Positions 23,092 to 31,505 of a DNA stretch of 64,000 nt are shown here, one piece after another. Source of the stretch: an uncultured Roseicyclus sp. (lineage in GTDB: Bacteria > Pseudomonadota > Alphaproteobacteria > Rhodobacterales > Rhodobacteraceae). The position numbers were made by a program, and so were the translations under genes. Below the pieces are notes generated by a model that was not told the DNA's origin, searched no databases, and saw only the letters and a list, made by a program, of their open reading frames with translations. How positions within the stretch are numbered: position 1 is the stretch's first letter; the number at the start of each line of letters is the position of its first letter. The DNA is taken from positions 62,001-126,000 of the forward strand of contig CANLLF010000003.1 in the NCBI GenBank assembly GCA_947491935.1, written 5' to 3'.

Positions 23092-24237
23092 TCATCCACG
23101 TTCCGCCAACATCTGACGCGCCACGATCATCCGCATGATCTCGTTCGTGCCCTCCAGGATCTGATGCACCCGCAGATCGCGCACGATTTTCTCGATCCCG
23201 TAATCCGCCAGATATCCGTAGCCGCCATGAAGCTGCAGGCATTGATCCGCGATCCGGCTACCGGCCTCGGTGCAGAATTTCTTGGCCATCGCGCAGGCCT
23301 TGGTCGCATCCGGCGCGCCGGTATCGAGCTTCCAGGCCGCCTGGCGCAGGAAGACGCGGGCGGCCTCCAGCTCGATCTCCATATCCGCGAGCCGGAATTG
23401 CAGCGCCTGGAACTGGTCGATGCTCTGCCCAAACGCCTTGCGCTCGCCCATGTAATCCAGCGTGGCCTTCAGGGCCGCCGTCGCCGCACCAAGCGAGCAG
23501 GCCGCGATGTTCAGCCGCCCGCCGTCAAGCCCGGCCATGGCGTAGCGAAACCCCTTGCCCTCCTCGCCAAGCAGATTGCCCGCGGGCACGGCGCAGGCAT
23601 CCAGCTGCACCGCGCGGGTGGGCTGGGATCGCCAGCCCATCTTGTCCTCGAGCCCGCCAAAGCTGAGCCCCTCGGCCCCATCCTCGACGATCATCGCGGA
23701 GATGCCGCGCGGGCCGTCCTCCCCGGTGCGGCACATCACGATATAGGCGTCGGAATATCCGCCGCCCGAGATGAACGCCTTGGTTCCGGTCAGTGTGTAG
23801 CCGTCATTGGTCCGCTCCGCGCGGGTCTTCAGGGCCGCGGCATCCGACCCGCTGCCGGGTTCCGTGAGGCAATAGGAAAAGACCGTCTCCATGCTGAGGG
23901 CGGCGGGCAGGAACCGGGCCTTCACCTCATCCGAGCCGAACATCTCGATCATCTTGGCGCACATGTTGTGGATCGACAGGAACGCGGCAACCGAGGCGCA
24001 GGCCTCCGACAGCGCCTCGAAGACCAGCGTCGCCTCCAACCGGCTGAGGCCCGATCCGCCATTCTCTTCGCTCACGTAAAGCCCCGCAAAGCCAAGCTCC
24101 GCCAGTTTCGGCCACAACGTCTTGGGGATCGTGCCCTCCCGCTCCCAATCGCGCGCATGGGGCGCAATCTCGGCGTCACCAAAGGCGCGCGCCATGTCGA
24201 GGATGGCCTCCGCCTCGTCGCTCAATGCGAAATTCAT
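23092..24237 (-). CDS. Acyl-CoA dehydrogenase (probable isobutyryl-CoA dehydrogenase)
   Basis: Start at the ATG at 24237 with AGGGAG eight bases upstream (381 residues). It has the acyl-CoA dehydrogenase FAD- and substrate-binding blocks: YCLTEPGSGSDAAALKTRAE, AFISGGGYSDAYIVMCRTG and the C-terminal LHGGYGYLADYGIEKIVRDL followed by QILEGTNEIMRMIVARQML. In the valine degradation context (HIBCH-like, mmsB) it most likely oxidises isobutyryl-CoA to methacrylyl-CoA. An enoyl-CoA hydratase for the intervening step is not seen next to it. Confidence 0.9.
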   Translation of the reverse strand: MNFALSDEAEAILDMARAFGDAEIAPHARDWEREGTIPKTLWPKLAELGFAGLYVSEENGGSGLSRLEATLVFEALSEACASVAAFLSIHNMCAKMIEMFGSDEVKARFLPAALSMETVFSYCLTEPGSGSDAAALKTRAERTNDGYTLTGTKAFISGGGYSDAYIVMCRTGEDGPRGISAMIVEDGAEGLSFGGLEDKMGWRSQPTRAVQLDACAVPAGNLLGEEGKGFRYAMAGLDGGRLNIAACSLGAATAALKATLDYMGERKAFGQSIDQFQALQFRLADMEIELEAARVFLRQAAWKLDTGAPDATKACAMAKKFCTEAGSRIADQCLQLHGGYGYLADYGIEKIVRDLRVHQILEGTNEIMRMIVARQMLAERG

Positions 24238-24467
24238 CCCCAATACTCCCTATGAGAAACGCCAACCAAGATTACGGGAACTGCAACGCCGAGCGGCCGA
24301 ACGTGCCGCCGGCCAAGGTTGCACCATAGCTGGAAGCCGAGCGGGGCCCGGAAGGACATCCAGCCGCGATACGCCTTGGCATGGTCTTCGTCACGAAAGT
24401 TCAAAGCAAGCAAAACGACGAACCCTCCAAAGGCAAGGAAAACTAGGAGCAGATCAAGGCCAGCCAC
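24234..24467 (-). CDS. Possible small membrane protein coupled to the acyl-CoA dehydrogenase gene
   Basis: From a GTG at 24467 (GGGAGG six bases upstream) the frame gives 77 residues, ending in a TGA that overlaps the dehydrogenase ATG as ATGA. A TTG at 24482 would be an alternative start. One hydrophobic helix (LDLLLVFLAFGGFVVLLALNF) is followed by RDEDHAKAYRGWMSFRAPL. The helix, the ribosome binding site and the stop/start overlap argue for a real gene; the rest of the sequence is not obviously protein-like and no family was recognised. Confidence 0.45.
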   Translation of the reverse strand: MAGLDLLLVFLAFGGFVVLLALNFRDEDHAKAYRGWMSFRAPLGFQLWCNLGRRHVRPLGVAVPVILVGVSHREYWG

Positions 24468-24799
24468 GTATCCCTCCCGCAAGAATTGAACGCTTGTTTA
24501 ATTAACGAGTCTTTCAGCAATGTTTCAAGCTGATTGCAGTGACTGATCCCAAGTTCGTTGGCTTGAGCCTCCCCTAGACTGCGCGTCTTGCCGCGAATCC
24601 GTGTCGATTTGGCTCCCAAACCGCTCCTGAGGTGAAACAGAGGCGGCGATTGTCGCTGTTTTGTTCACAAAACAGGGGTCAATACATGTCCTTTTGGACA
24701 GGTTCGTAGCAAGGGGCTTGTGGCGAAAATGTGGCAGACGCTAATATATAGAGCTTGGAAGTACTTTGTTCGGCGCTTGAGCGCTGTGGGTGGATGATA
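24468..24799. other. Intergenic region upstream of the VPLPA-CTERM gene with two palindromes
   Basis: About 330 bases of relatively low GC with no further gene. Two perfect inverted repeats are present: CTGTTTTG-TTCA-CAAAACAG at 24656-24675 and TGTCC-TTTT-GGACA at 24687-24700. The first could be a hairpin, and the second, 100 bases before the gene, is an operator candidate. I saw no convincing sigma-54 site, although PEP-CTERM genes in some bacteria use one. Confidence 0.5.
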
Positions 24800-25453
24800 A
24801 TGAGACTACTTTTTGCTGCTGCTTTGAGCGTTGGAATAATGGCATCTGGGGCCGTCAATGCTGTTACATTTGGTGTTATCGGTGTCAGTTCGTCCAACAC
24901 GACCGCGACAATCGATTTTTCCTACGACGGTGTGGATACGCTCACGATCGGGATCCTTAACACCGCGTCCAACTCGACAGACCCTCGGATTACGGGCTTC
25001 GCGTTCAATGCGCCGACAATCGTGACCGGCGTTGCCGCATTTTCCGCGAGTGGCACGCAGAACGATGGCGATTGGGGGGCAGACTTCGATCCTGACGGTG
25101 TAAACACGCCGGGATCCAAGGGCTCTTTTGACGTCGGTGGGATCACAGGACCTAGTCTTAACGGAGGCTCCCCAAATTCGGGCATTGCCGTTAACACCAC
25201 CGGCACGTTCACGTTCAAGCTTTTGGGTGACGCGGGCCTGCTGGCCTCCCTGACCGAAAGCAGCTTTCTCGACCTCGTTTCACAAGGGGGTAACAACTCC
25301 TGGCCATTCGCGGTCCGGTTTCAGCGTCTTGACGATGGCAATGTGACGAGCGACGTCGCGTTCGGCGGCCCCACCCCGGTGCCGCTGCCCGCCGCTGGCT
25401 GGATGTTGGTTTTGGGGCTTGGCGGCTTGATCGCTCTGCGTAAGCGCCGCTAG
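24800..25453 (+). CDS. VPLPA-CTERM sorting-domain exported protein
   Basis: Start at the ATG at 24800 (217 residues, GTGGG nine bases upstream); the frame opens earlier at 24755. It has a signal peptide (MRLLFAAALSVGIMASGAVNA), a beta-rich Ser/Thr/Asn/Gly-rich mature part, and a C-terminal tripartite sorting signal: VPLPAAGW, a hydrophobic helix (MLVLGLGGLIAL) and a basic tail RKRR. In the PEP-CTERM/exosortase system this signal is cut and the protein is exported, often to a biofilm matrix. The exosortase is not in this window. Confidence 0.85.
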   Translation: MRLLFAAALSVGIMASGAVNAVTFGVIGVSSSNTTATIDFSYDGVDTLTIGILNTASNSTDPRITGFAFNAPTIVTGVAAFSASGTQNDGDWGADFDPDGVNTPGSKGSFDVGGITGPSLNGGSPNSGIAVNTTGTFTFKLLGDAGLLASLTESSFLDLVSQGGNNSWPFAVRFQRLDDGNVTSDVAFGGPTPVPLPAAGWMLVLGLGGLIALRKRR

Positions 25454-25827
25454 GCCTTTCGGCGGCTGGCCAGGACAAGCAAAATCAGCCCAACGGCAGC
25501 GGGCAGGGTCTGCACAACCATGATCCGTGGCGAGACGGTAATCGCCCCGAAGATCCCGGCGACTGCCACGAAAATCAGGAAACACGCGCCTACATTGATC
25601 CGCCATGTCGTGTCGCGGATCAGCAGGGACCAGATCAGACCCGCCGCAAGAAACGCGTTGTAGATCCCCTGATTGGCCGCCAGAGCAATTGTCGGCTCGA
25701 ACAGGTCCTCCGGGAAGGAGGAAAAGACAACCGGCCCCCGTGTGGTCCAGGCGAAGATCTCGAACCACGCGATGTAAAGGTGAAGAACGGCGACAAGCGC
25801 GATCACGATGGCAGCGGCACGATACAT
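25450..25827 (-). CDS. DUF1304 family membrane protein
   Basis: Start at the ATG at 25827 with AGGAG seven bases upstream; the frame extends to 26013 only through the neighbour. The 125-residue protein has four hydrophobic segments (AAAIVIALVAVLHLYIAWF, TIALAANQGIYNAFLAAG, GACFLIFVAVAGIFGA, VVQTLPAAVGLILLVLA) and the DUF1304 pattern NQGIYNAFLAAG. Function unknown. It converges on the VPLPA gene, overlapping its end by four bases. Confidence 0.85.
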   Translation of the reverse strand: MYRAAAIVIALVAVLHLYIAWFEIFAWTTRGPVVFSSFPEDLFEPTIALAANQGIYNAFLAAGLIWSLLIRDTTWRINVGACFLIFVAVAGIFGAITVSPRIMVVQTLPAAVGLILLVLASRRKA

Positions 25828-25852
25828 CCTGGCTCTCCTGGAAAGGGGGGGC

Positions 25853-26989
25853 TCATAAATCGACGTGGAATTCATCAATGAGGTGCTGCACAACCGACCG
25901 CATGGCCGCGCCGTGGTCGCCGCCCGCCTCTCGTGTGCCGTCATAGACTGTGCGTTGGCGATCCGCACTGGTCTCCGTCGCCATCTCGCGCAACCGCGCG
26001 ATCTCGGCCTCACATCCCAGCGCCTCGGCGTCTTCCGCGGTCAGGGCGATCAACTCGTCGACCAGTTCAGGGATCGGCACAACCGCGCCCCTCCCGAAAT
26101 CGATCAACCCCTCGGTGACGCCATAACGCTGCGCCCGCCAGCGGTTTTCATTGACCAAAAACCGGTCGTAGACCCGCCAGCGCTGGTTCACCTGGCGCAA
26201 CCGCATCAACATCCGCGTCAGGCACTGGATCAGTGCCGCAAGCGACAGGGCGTGTTCCAAGCGGGGTGAGACATCGCAAATCCGCGTCTCCAGCGTGGGG
26301 AAGCTGTGGGAGGGGCGCAGATCCCACCAGATCTTCGATGTATCCTCGATCAGCCCCAGCCCGATCAGCACGTCGACCGAACGCCGGTATTCCGAGAACG
26401 ACACCAGATCAGGCGGCAGGCCGGTACGGGGCAGATTGTCAAACACCGTCAGGCGGTAGGAGGCCAACCCGGTGTCACGCCCCTGCCAGAACGGCGACGA
26501 GGCCGACAGCGCCAGAAGGTGGGGCAGGAAATAGGTCATCTGCCGCATCACATCCACGCGCACATCATCATCGGGCAGGCCGACATGGACATGGGCGCCG
26601 CAGATCAGCATGCGCTGGCCGACCCCGCCCAGATCGCGGGCCAGCTGCCTGTAGCGGTCGCGGTCCGTATGCGGCTGATCTTTCCAATCGGCGAAGGGGT
26701 GGCAAGAGACGGCGATCGGCGCAAGGCCGAACCCGTCCGCACATTCCGCCACCGTGGCGCGCAGGCGGCGCAGATCCTCCCGCGCATCCGCGATCCGGGG
26801 GCAGATGCCCGTGCCCACCTCGATCTGGCATTTCAGGAATTCCGGGCTCACCTGATCCGACAGCTTGCCCTTGCAGGCCTCCATCAGGTCCTCCGGGGCC
26901 TCAGCCAGATCAAAGGTCTCCCGGTTGACCAGAAGGTACTCCTCCTCAAGGCCAAGGGTGAAGTGATCGTCGCTGAATGTGGTCGCCAT
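25853..26989 (-). CDS. Carboxylate-amine ligase, YbdK / glutamate-cysteine ligase 2 family
   Basis: Start at the ATG at 26989 (378 residues) with GGGAGG nine bases upstream; an in-frame TTG at 27043 is less plausible. The GCS2 signature is present: [12 protein letters not shown] near the start, the HVHVGLPD segment, and [21 protein letters not shown]. Family members make an ATP-dependent bond between a carboxylate and an amine, as in gamma-glutamylcysteine synthesis, but most YbdK-type members have no confirmed substrate. It lies 25 bases upstream of the DUF1304 gene. Confidence 0.9.
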   Translation of the reverse strand: MATTFSDDHFTLGLEEEYLLVNRETFDLAEAPEDLMEACKGKLSDQVSPEFLKCQIEVGTGICPRIADAREDLRRLRATVAECADGFGLAPIAVSCHPFADWKDQPHTDRDRYRQLARDLGGVGQRMLICGAHVHVGLPDDDVRVDVMRQMTYFLPHLLALSASSPFWQGRDTGLASYRLTVFDNLPRTGLPPDLVSFSEYRRSVDVLIGLGLIEDTSKIWWDLRPSHSFPTLETRICDVSPRLEHALSLAALIQCLTRMLMRLRQVNQRWRVYDRFLVNENRWRAQRYGVTEGLIDFGRGAVVPIPELVDELIALTAEDAEALGCEAEIARLREMATETSADRQRTVYDGTREAGGDHGAAMRSVVQHLIDEFHVDL

Positions 26990-27245
26990 GATATCGGCCC
27001 TCCCCGTGGCCCCAGCGTGGTCCGGGGCGGGGGGATTTGGCAAGGGCCGGGACGGTCAGGGGCGAGAATACCGCGCGACCCCGCTGCCATTGGGCAACCG
27101 AGCGGCGGCCTTGCGCGGCTCTCATGGCAAGCTGAACAGCTCCCATGCCGCGGAGCGCGGATGAGCCGAAGGTAGGGTTTCCCGCAGTCGCGCCGCAGCG
27201 CCGGGTGGCGTAAGGTTAGTCCAACATGACCAAGGACCCATCGCC

Positions 27246-27410
27246 ATGCTGATCCGCTCGATCCTAACCATCGCCGTCCTTGGCAGCTTTGTCTTTGGCG
27301 CCGCCGCACAGGCCACCGAACAGCGCCCCGAAAACACCCGGTTTGATGGCGGCCTGACCGCCCAAATCGATGGCGTCGCTCCGCCCGGAACTCCCTGGGC
27401 CAGCCGCTAA
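27246..27410 (+). CDS. Small exported peptide, 54 residues
   Basis: An ATG at 27246 (AAGGA nine bases upstream) opens a 54-codon frame with a classic signal peptide (MLIRSILTIAVLGSFVFGAA) and cleavage near AQA-TEQ. The mature part is about 32 residues, hydrophilic, with a Pro-Gly-Thr-Pro-Trp end and no cysteine. A strong intrinsic terminator follows 30 bases after the stop, so it is an independently transcribed unit. No family recognised; it was missed by length cut-offs. Confidence 0.7.
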   Translation: MLIRSILTIAVLGSFVFGAAAQATEQRPENTRFDGGLTAQIDGVAPPGTPWASR

Positions 27411-27439
27411 CCTTACGACCCTCCCTCCCTGTTGGACTT

Positions 27440-27471
27440 GCCCCCGGACCTCCCTCCGGGGGCTCTTTTTT
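27440..27471 (+). terminator. Strong intrinsic terminator after the 54-residue peptide gene
   Basis: GCCCCCGGA pairs perfectly with TCCGGGGGC over a six-base loop and is followed by TCTTTTTTT. It is among the best terminators in the window. Confidence 0.9.
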
Positions 27472-27612
27472 GCCCGGACAGCCCGCAAACCAACGTGTCC
27501 GGACACGAAATCTGTCCCGTCGGGGCGCGAATGGGCCTATGTTGGAGGCGGTGGCGCGGTCAGCCTGATCTGACCGACCCCGCCCTGCCGTTCGTGAAGA
27601 AGGCCGCATGCC

Positions 27613-28404
27613 ATGTCCAAGAAGACCGAAAGCATCGAAATCCGCGTCTCGCCCGAGTTGAAATCCGCCCTGTCGCGGGTCAGCGATGGCAAGGGGCGCA
27701 CGATGTCCGAAACGGTGCGCGACCTGATCGAAGGGGAAGTGGCGGGGCGGGTTTCACCCCCAACCCCCGGAGATACGATCATGCTCAAAGCCACTTCAGC
27801 CCGCCTTTGGCGCGGCGCCATCATTGCCCTGCCGATCATCGCGCTGGCCTTCGTCTACCTGCTTTCGGCCCAATCCACGGCAACGGCCAGCGCCGAGATC
27901 CGCATTTTCTTTGCCGAGGTCGACGCCGATGGCGACGACCAGATCACAGGCCCGGAAATCGAAGCCTTCGCCGCCGCTGACGGATGGCGCGCGGAGCCGG
28001 ATTGTGCGGCAATGTCCGAACCCTGCACGCTGGCCGCCTTTGCGGCCGAGCAACTCGGCCGCGCCGATTCCGATGGCTCCGGTGCCGTCTCCTACCCGGA
28101 ATTCGAGGCCATCATGTTGCGGGATCGGGCCGAGGAATTCCTCGATGCCGATCTCGACGAGAACGGCATGCTGACCGTCGACGAGATTGTGGGGGCGGAG
28201 CTTTACTGGCTGTCCCAGGATGCGGAGGCGATGGCCGAGGAAGAGCTCACCCTGAGCGCCGCCTGCCTGGCCCAGTTAGAGGCTGAAGCGCTTCCCGGCA
28301 TCGCGGTGACCTGCGGGTTCGAGGCCGCGGGCCGCGCTGAATTGGCGCAATACGATATCGACCGGTCCGGCAGCGTCAGCTTGCTGGAATACCTGAGCCA
28401 CTAG
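27613..28404 (+). CDS. Ribbon-helix-helix / membrane-helix / EF-hand fusion protein
   Basis: A 263-residue protein in three parts. Residues 6-46 look like a ribbon-helix-helix DNA-binding domain (ESIEIRVSPELKSALSRVSD, then RTMSETVRDLIEG). Residues 67-87 form one membrane helix (WRGAIIALPIIALAFVYLLS). Residues 95-263 carry four EF-hand loops with canonical D-x-D-x-[DNS]-G-type ligands at 104-115, 152-163, 180-191 and 248-259, plus four cysteines. The basic side puts the N-terminal domain in the cytoplasm and the EF-hands in the periplasm. An internal ATG at residue 57 with GGAG nine bases upstream could give a shorter product without the DNA-binding part. Function unknown. Confidence 0.8.
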   Translation: MSKKTESIEIRVSPELKSALSRVSDGKGRTMSETVRDLIEGEVAGRVSPPTPGDTIMLKATSARLWRGAIIALPIIALAFVYLLSAQSTATASAEIRIFFAEVDADGDDQITGPEIEAFAAADGWRAEPDCAAMSEPCTLAAFAAEQLGRADSDGSGAVSYPEFEAIMLRDRAEEFLDADLDENGMLTVDEIVGAELYWLSQDAEAMAEEELTLSAACLAQLEAEALPGIAVTCGFEAAGRAELAQYDIDRSGSVSLLEYLSH

Positions 28405-28436
28405 GTCGTAAAACGAGATCGGCCCCCTGGGGCCGG

Positions 28437-28862
28437 TCACTCCTCGGCAACGCGGCGTTTGAGATCGGCGATCCGCGCCTCGGAACAGCCGACCAGGCCC
28501 AGGGCCTCCGCCTCATCGGCCACCACGGCCAAGGCGATATCCCCCACGCCATTCCAACTGCGGTAGGCCATGTTCGCCATTTTTTGGGAGATCGGCGTGG
28601 GCGCGTAGTAGACCAACATCGCTGGCATGACGGGTTGCCCCACCGCGCCGGCCGCGCGCGCCTGAAACGCCATCAGGCGCAGAAAATCCTGCTCCACATC
28701 CGTTACACGGGACAGGTCCAGCAGGTGTTTCTGCCCCGGCGCCGCATCGGGATGGGCCGCGTATTGGGCGAAGACTTCGCCGGTCTCGGCGATGCCCGCC
28801 ACCCCGGAATAGGTGATCACGGCCAGGCCGCGCTTGGGAAAAATCTCGAATGAAAGCGGCAT
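28437..28862 (-). CDS. Hypothetical protein, possible STAS/SpoIIAA-like fold
   Basis: A 141-residue cytoplasmic protein. It begins MPLSFEIFPKRGLAVITYSG and has an alternating strand/helix pattern (VTDVEQDFLRLMAFQARAAG, VMPAMLVYYAPTPISQKMAN, ALAVVADEAEALGLVGC). This resembles the SpoIIAA-like STAS group, which is inferred from the pattern only. It converges with the EF-hand gene, and a small GC hairpin lies between the stops (around 28420-28435). No operon partner. Confidence 0.6.
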   Translation of the reverse strand: MPLSFEIFPKRGLAVITYSGVAGIAETGEVFAQYAAHPDAAPGQKHLLDLSRVTDVEQDFLRLMAFQARAAGAVGQPVMPAMLVYYAPTPISQKMANMAYRSWNGVGDIALAVVADEAEALGLVGCSEARIADLKRRVAEE

Positions 28863-28921
28863 GATACCTCAGCAGATGGACCGGGGGCGGACGATGGCCG
28901 CCTCACCCCCGAATAACCTGC

Positions 28922-30418
28922 TTATTCCATCACCGGTATGGTGAATTCGCCGCCTTCCTTGATGCCCGAGGGCCAGCGGGAGGTGACGGTTTTCGTCTTC
29001 GTGTAGAAACGGAATGCATCCGGCCCGTGCTGGTTCAGGTCGCCAAAGGCCGATTTCTTCCAGCCGCCGAACGTGTGATAGGCCAGCGGCACCGGGATCG
29101 GTACGTTGATGCCCACCATGCCCACGTTCACACGCGCCGCAAAATCGCGCGCGGCATCGCCGTCGCGGGTGAAGATCGCGGTACCGTTGCCATATTGGTT
29201 GTCCATGGCCAGTTTCAGCGCTTCCTCATAGGAGCCCGCGCGCACGGTGCTGAGGACCGGGCCAAAAATCTCCTGCTGGTAGATGTCCATGTCCGGTGTG
29301 ACCCGGTCGAACAGATGCGGCCCCACGAAGAAGCCATCCTCATAGCCTTGGAGCGAGAAATTGCGGCCATCCACGACCAGCTCCGCGCCCTGATCCACGC
29401 CCGTCTGCACCAGCCGTAGGATGTTCTCCTTCGCCATCGGCGTGACGACGGGGCCGTAATCCACATCGTCGCCAGACGTGTAGGGGCCGACTTTCAGGGC
29501 CTCGATCTTCGGCACCAGCTTCTCGATCAGGCGATCCGCCGTCTCTTCACCCACCGGAACGGCCACCGAGATCGCCATGCAGCGTTCACCCGCCGCACCG
29601 TACCCCGCGCCCACCAGCGCGTCGGCGGCCTGATCCAGATCCGCGTCGGGCATGATGATCATGTGGTTCTTGGCCCCGCCGAAGCATTGCACCCGCTTCC
29701 CGTTGGCGCAGCCGCGGCTGTAGATGTATTCGGCGATCGGCGTGGAGCCGACGAAGCCGATGCCCGAGATCGTGTCGTTATCCAGGATCGCATCGACGCT
29801 TTCCTTGTCGCCGTTGATCACTTGCAGGACGCCATCGGGCAGGCCCGCCTCTTGCAGCAGCTCCGCGAGCATCATCGGAACGGACGGATCGCGTTCGGAC
29901 GGCTTGAGGATAAACGCGTTGCCGCAGACCAGCGCCGGGGCCATCTTCCACATCGGGATCATCGCCGGGAAGTTGAACGGCGTGATCCCTGCCGCCACGC
30001 CAATCGGCTGGCGCATGGAATACATGTCGATGCCGGGGCCCGCGCTGTCGGTGAACTCGCCTTTCAGGTGATGCGGCGCGCCGATGCAGAATTCCACAAC
30101 TTCAAGGCCGCGCTGCACGTCGCCTTTGGCGTCGGGGATCGTCTTGCCGTGTTCCCGGCTGAGCGCTTCGGCCAGCTTGTCCATGTCGCGGTGCAGCAGG
30201 TCGACGAATTTCATCATCACGCGGGCGCGGCGCTGCGGGTTCATCGCGGCCCATGCGGGTTGTGCCGCAGCGGCGTCGGCCACGGCCTGATCCAGCTCGG
30301 CTTTGGAGGCCAGCGCCACCTGCGCCTGCACCTCGCCCGTGGCCGGGTTCCATACATCCGCCGTCCGGCCCGCGCCCGCGACGTGTTTGCCGTTAATCCA
30401 ATGTCCGATCTGCTGCAT
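28922..30418 (-). CDS. mmsA: CoA-acylating methylmalonate-semialdehyde dehydrogenase
   Basis: Start at the ATG at 30418 with GGGAG eight bases upstream (498 residues). It has the family's features: GVAAGITPFNFPAMIPMWKM, KPSERDPSVPMMLAEL, and the catalytic cysteine in AAGERCMAISVAVPVGEE, plus QEIFGPVLSTVRAGSYEEAL. It converts methylmalonate semialdehyde to propionyl-CoA and CO2, the last specific step of valine degradation begun by the acd/HIBCH/mmsB cluster. A LysR-type regulator is divergent from it. Confidence 0.95.
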   Translation of the reverse strand: MQQIGHWINGKHVAGAGRTADVWNPATGEVQAQVALASKAELDQAVADAAAAQPAWAAMNPQRRARVMMKFVDLLHRDMDKLAEALSREHGKTIPDAKGDVQRGLEVVEFCIGAPHHLKGEFTDSAGPGIDMYSMRQPIGVAAGITPFNFPAMIPMWKMAPALVCGNAFILKPSERDPSVPMMLAELLQEAGLPDGVLQVINGDKESVDAILDNDTISGIGFVGSTPIAEYIYSRGCANGKRVQCFGGAKNHMIIMPDADLDQAADALVGAGYGAAGERCMAISVAVPVGEETADRLIEKLVPKIEALKVGPYTSGDDVDYGPVVTPMAKENILRLVQTGVDQGAELVVDGRNFSLQGYEDGFFVGPHLFDRVTPDMDIYQQEIFGPVLSTVRAGSYEEALKLAMDNQYGNGTAIFTRDGDAARDFAARVNVGMVGINVPIPVPLAYHTFGGWKKSAFGDLNQHGPDAFRFYTKTKTVTSRWPSGIKEGGEFTIPVME

Positions 30419-30502
30419 CTTGCGCTCTCCCAAGGGCGGTGACTGTCGCGCCGGACAATAGCCTTGCAAATGTGCCGGGAAAAGAGACAGGTTCGCAGGA
30501 TC

Positions 30503-30517
30503 ATTTTGCGAAAATGC
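30503..30517. promoter_or_regulatory. Palindrome in the mmsA/LysR divergent gap
   Basis: CATTTT-GCG-AAAATG is a perfect inverted repeat 15 bases upstream of the LysR-gene ATG, in a 113-base divergent gap. It is a good candidate for the LysR-type regulator's own binding site. Confidence 0.45.
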
Positions 30518-30531
30518 AAGGATAGGGTCGT

Positions 30532-31425
30532 ATGAACTGGGATGATCTGCGCATTTTCCTCGCCACGGCGCGGGCCGAAAGCCTGACGGCAGCGCGCGGG
30601 TCCCTGCGGATGGATCCGGCGACGATTGCGCGGCGGATCACTCGGTTGGAGGAGGATGCGGGCGCGTCTCTGTTCCTGAAATCGCCTCAAGGCTACCGCT
30701 TGACCGAAGCGGGCCAGCGCCTCTTGACCCATGCTGAGGAGGCGGAGGCGGCTTTGAGTCGCGGCCTCGGCGCGCTGACCGGCGCGGGCGAAAGCCTGTC
30801 CGGCCCGATCCGTATCGGCGCGCCGGACGGCTGCGCCACCTACCTTCTGCCGCAGGTCTGTGCCCGCATCGCGGACCAGCACCCCGATCTCGACCTGCAA
30901 ATCCTGGCCCTGCCGCGCATCGTCAACCTGTCGCGACGCGAGGCGGATCTGGCGATCAGCGTCTCACGCCCCCAGACCGACCGCCTTCTGGCCGAGAAGC
31001 TCAGCGATTATCGCCTGTCGCTCGCAGCCTCCCGTGACTGGCTCGCGACACACGGTGCCCCAAGCAGCCTGTCGGACCTGAAAGGCGCGCGGATGATCGG
31101 CTACATCCCCGACATGATTTTCGATGCGGAGCTTGATTACCTGTCAGAGCTTGGCGTGACCCGGGTTCCGATGGCGTCGACGTCGATCTCCGTCCAACTC
31201 CAGATGGCGCGGGCCGGGGGCGGCCTGGCCGTAGTGCACGATTTTGCCTTGCCTGCCGCACCGGAACTGGCCCGTGTGCTGCCCGATGCCGTGGCGCTGA
31301 CGCGCACCTTCTGGCTCACCCGCCATGCCGGGCAACGCGATGCGCGGCTGGACCGGGTGACGCATCTTCTGCGTGACGGCATACGGGCCGAGATCGCGCG
31401 GCTTGAAGCACTCAGTTGCCGATAA
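30532..31425 (+). CDS. LysR-family transcriptional regulator
   Basis: A 297-residue protein with an N-terminal winged helix-turn-helix (MNWDDLRIFLATARAESLTA, then RMDPATIARRITRLEEDAGA) and a periplasmic-binding-type effector domain (GPIRIGAPDGCATYLLPQVC onward). It is divergent from mmsA and is the obvious candidate regulator of that gene, by the usual LysR arrangement; the effector could be a valine-pathway intermediate. This is inference from position. Confidence 0.92.
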   Translation: MNWDDLRIFLATARAESLTAARGSLRMDPATIARRITRLEEDAGASLFLKSPQGYRLTEAGQRLLTHAEEAEAALSRGLGALTGAGESLSGPIRIGAPDGCATYLLPQVCARIADQHPDLDLQILALPRIVNLSRREADLAISVSRPQTDRLLAEKLSDYRLSLAASRDWLATHGAPSSLSDLKGARMIGYIPDMIFDAELDYLSELGVTRVPMASTSISVQLQMARAGGGLAVVHDFALPAAPELARVLPDAVALTRTFWLTRHAGQRDARLDRVTHLLRDGIRAEIARLEALSCR

Positions 31426-31505
31426 ACCCGCGGACAACTTGACAGAACGCCCATCGCAGGGAACGCTTGGCACACACGCCAAGACAACAACCAAGGAGCG
31501 CGCCT

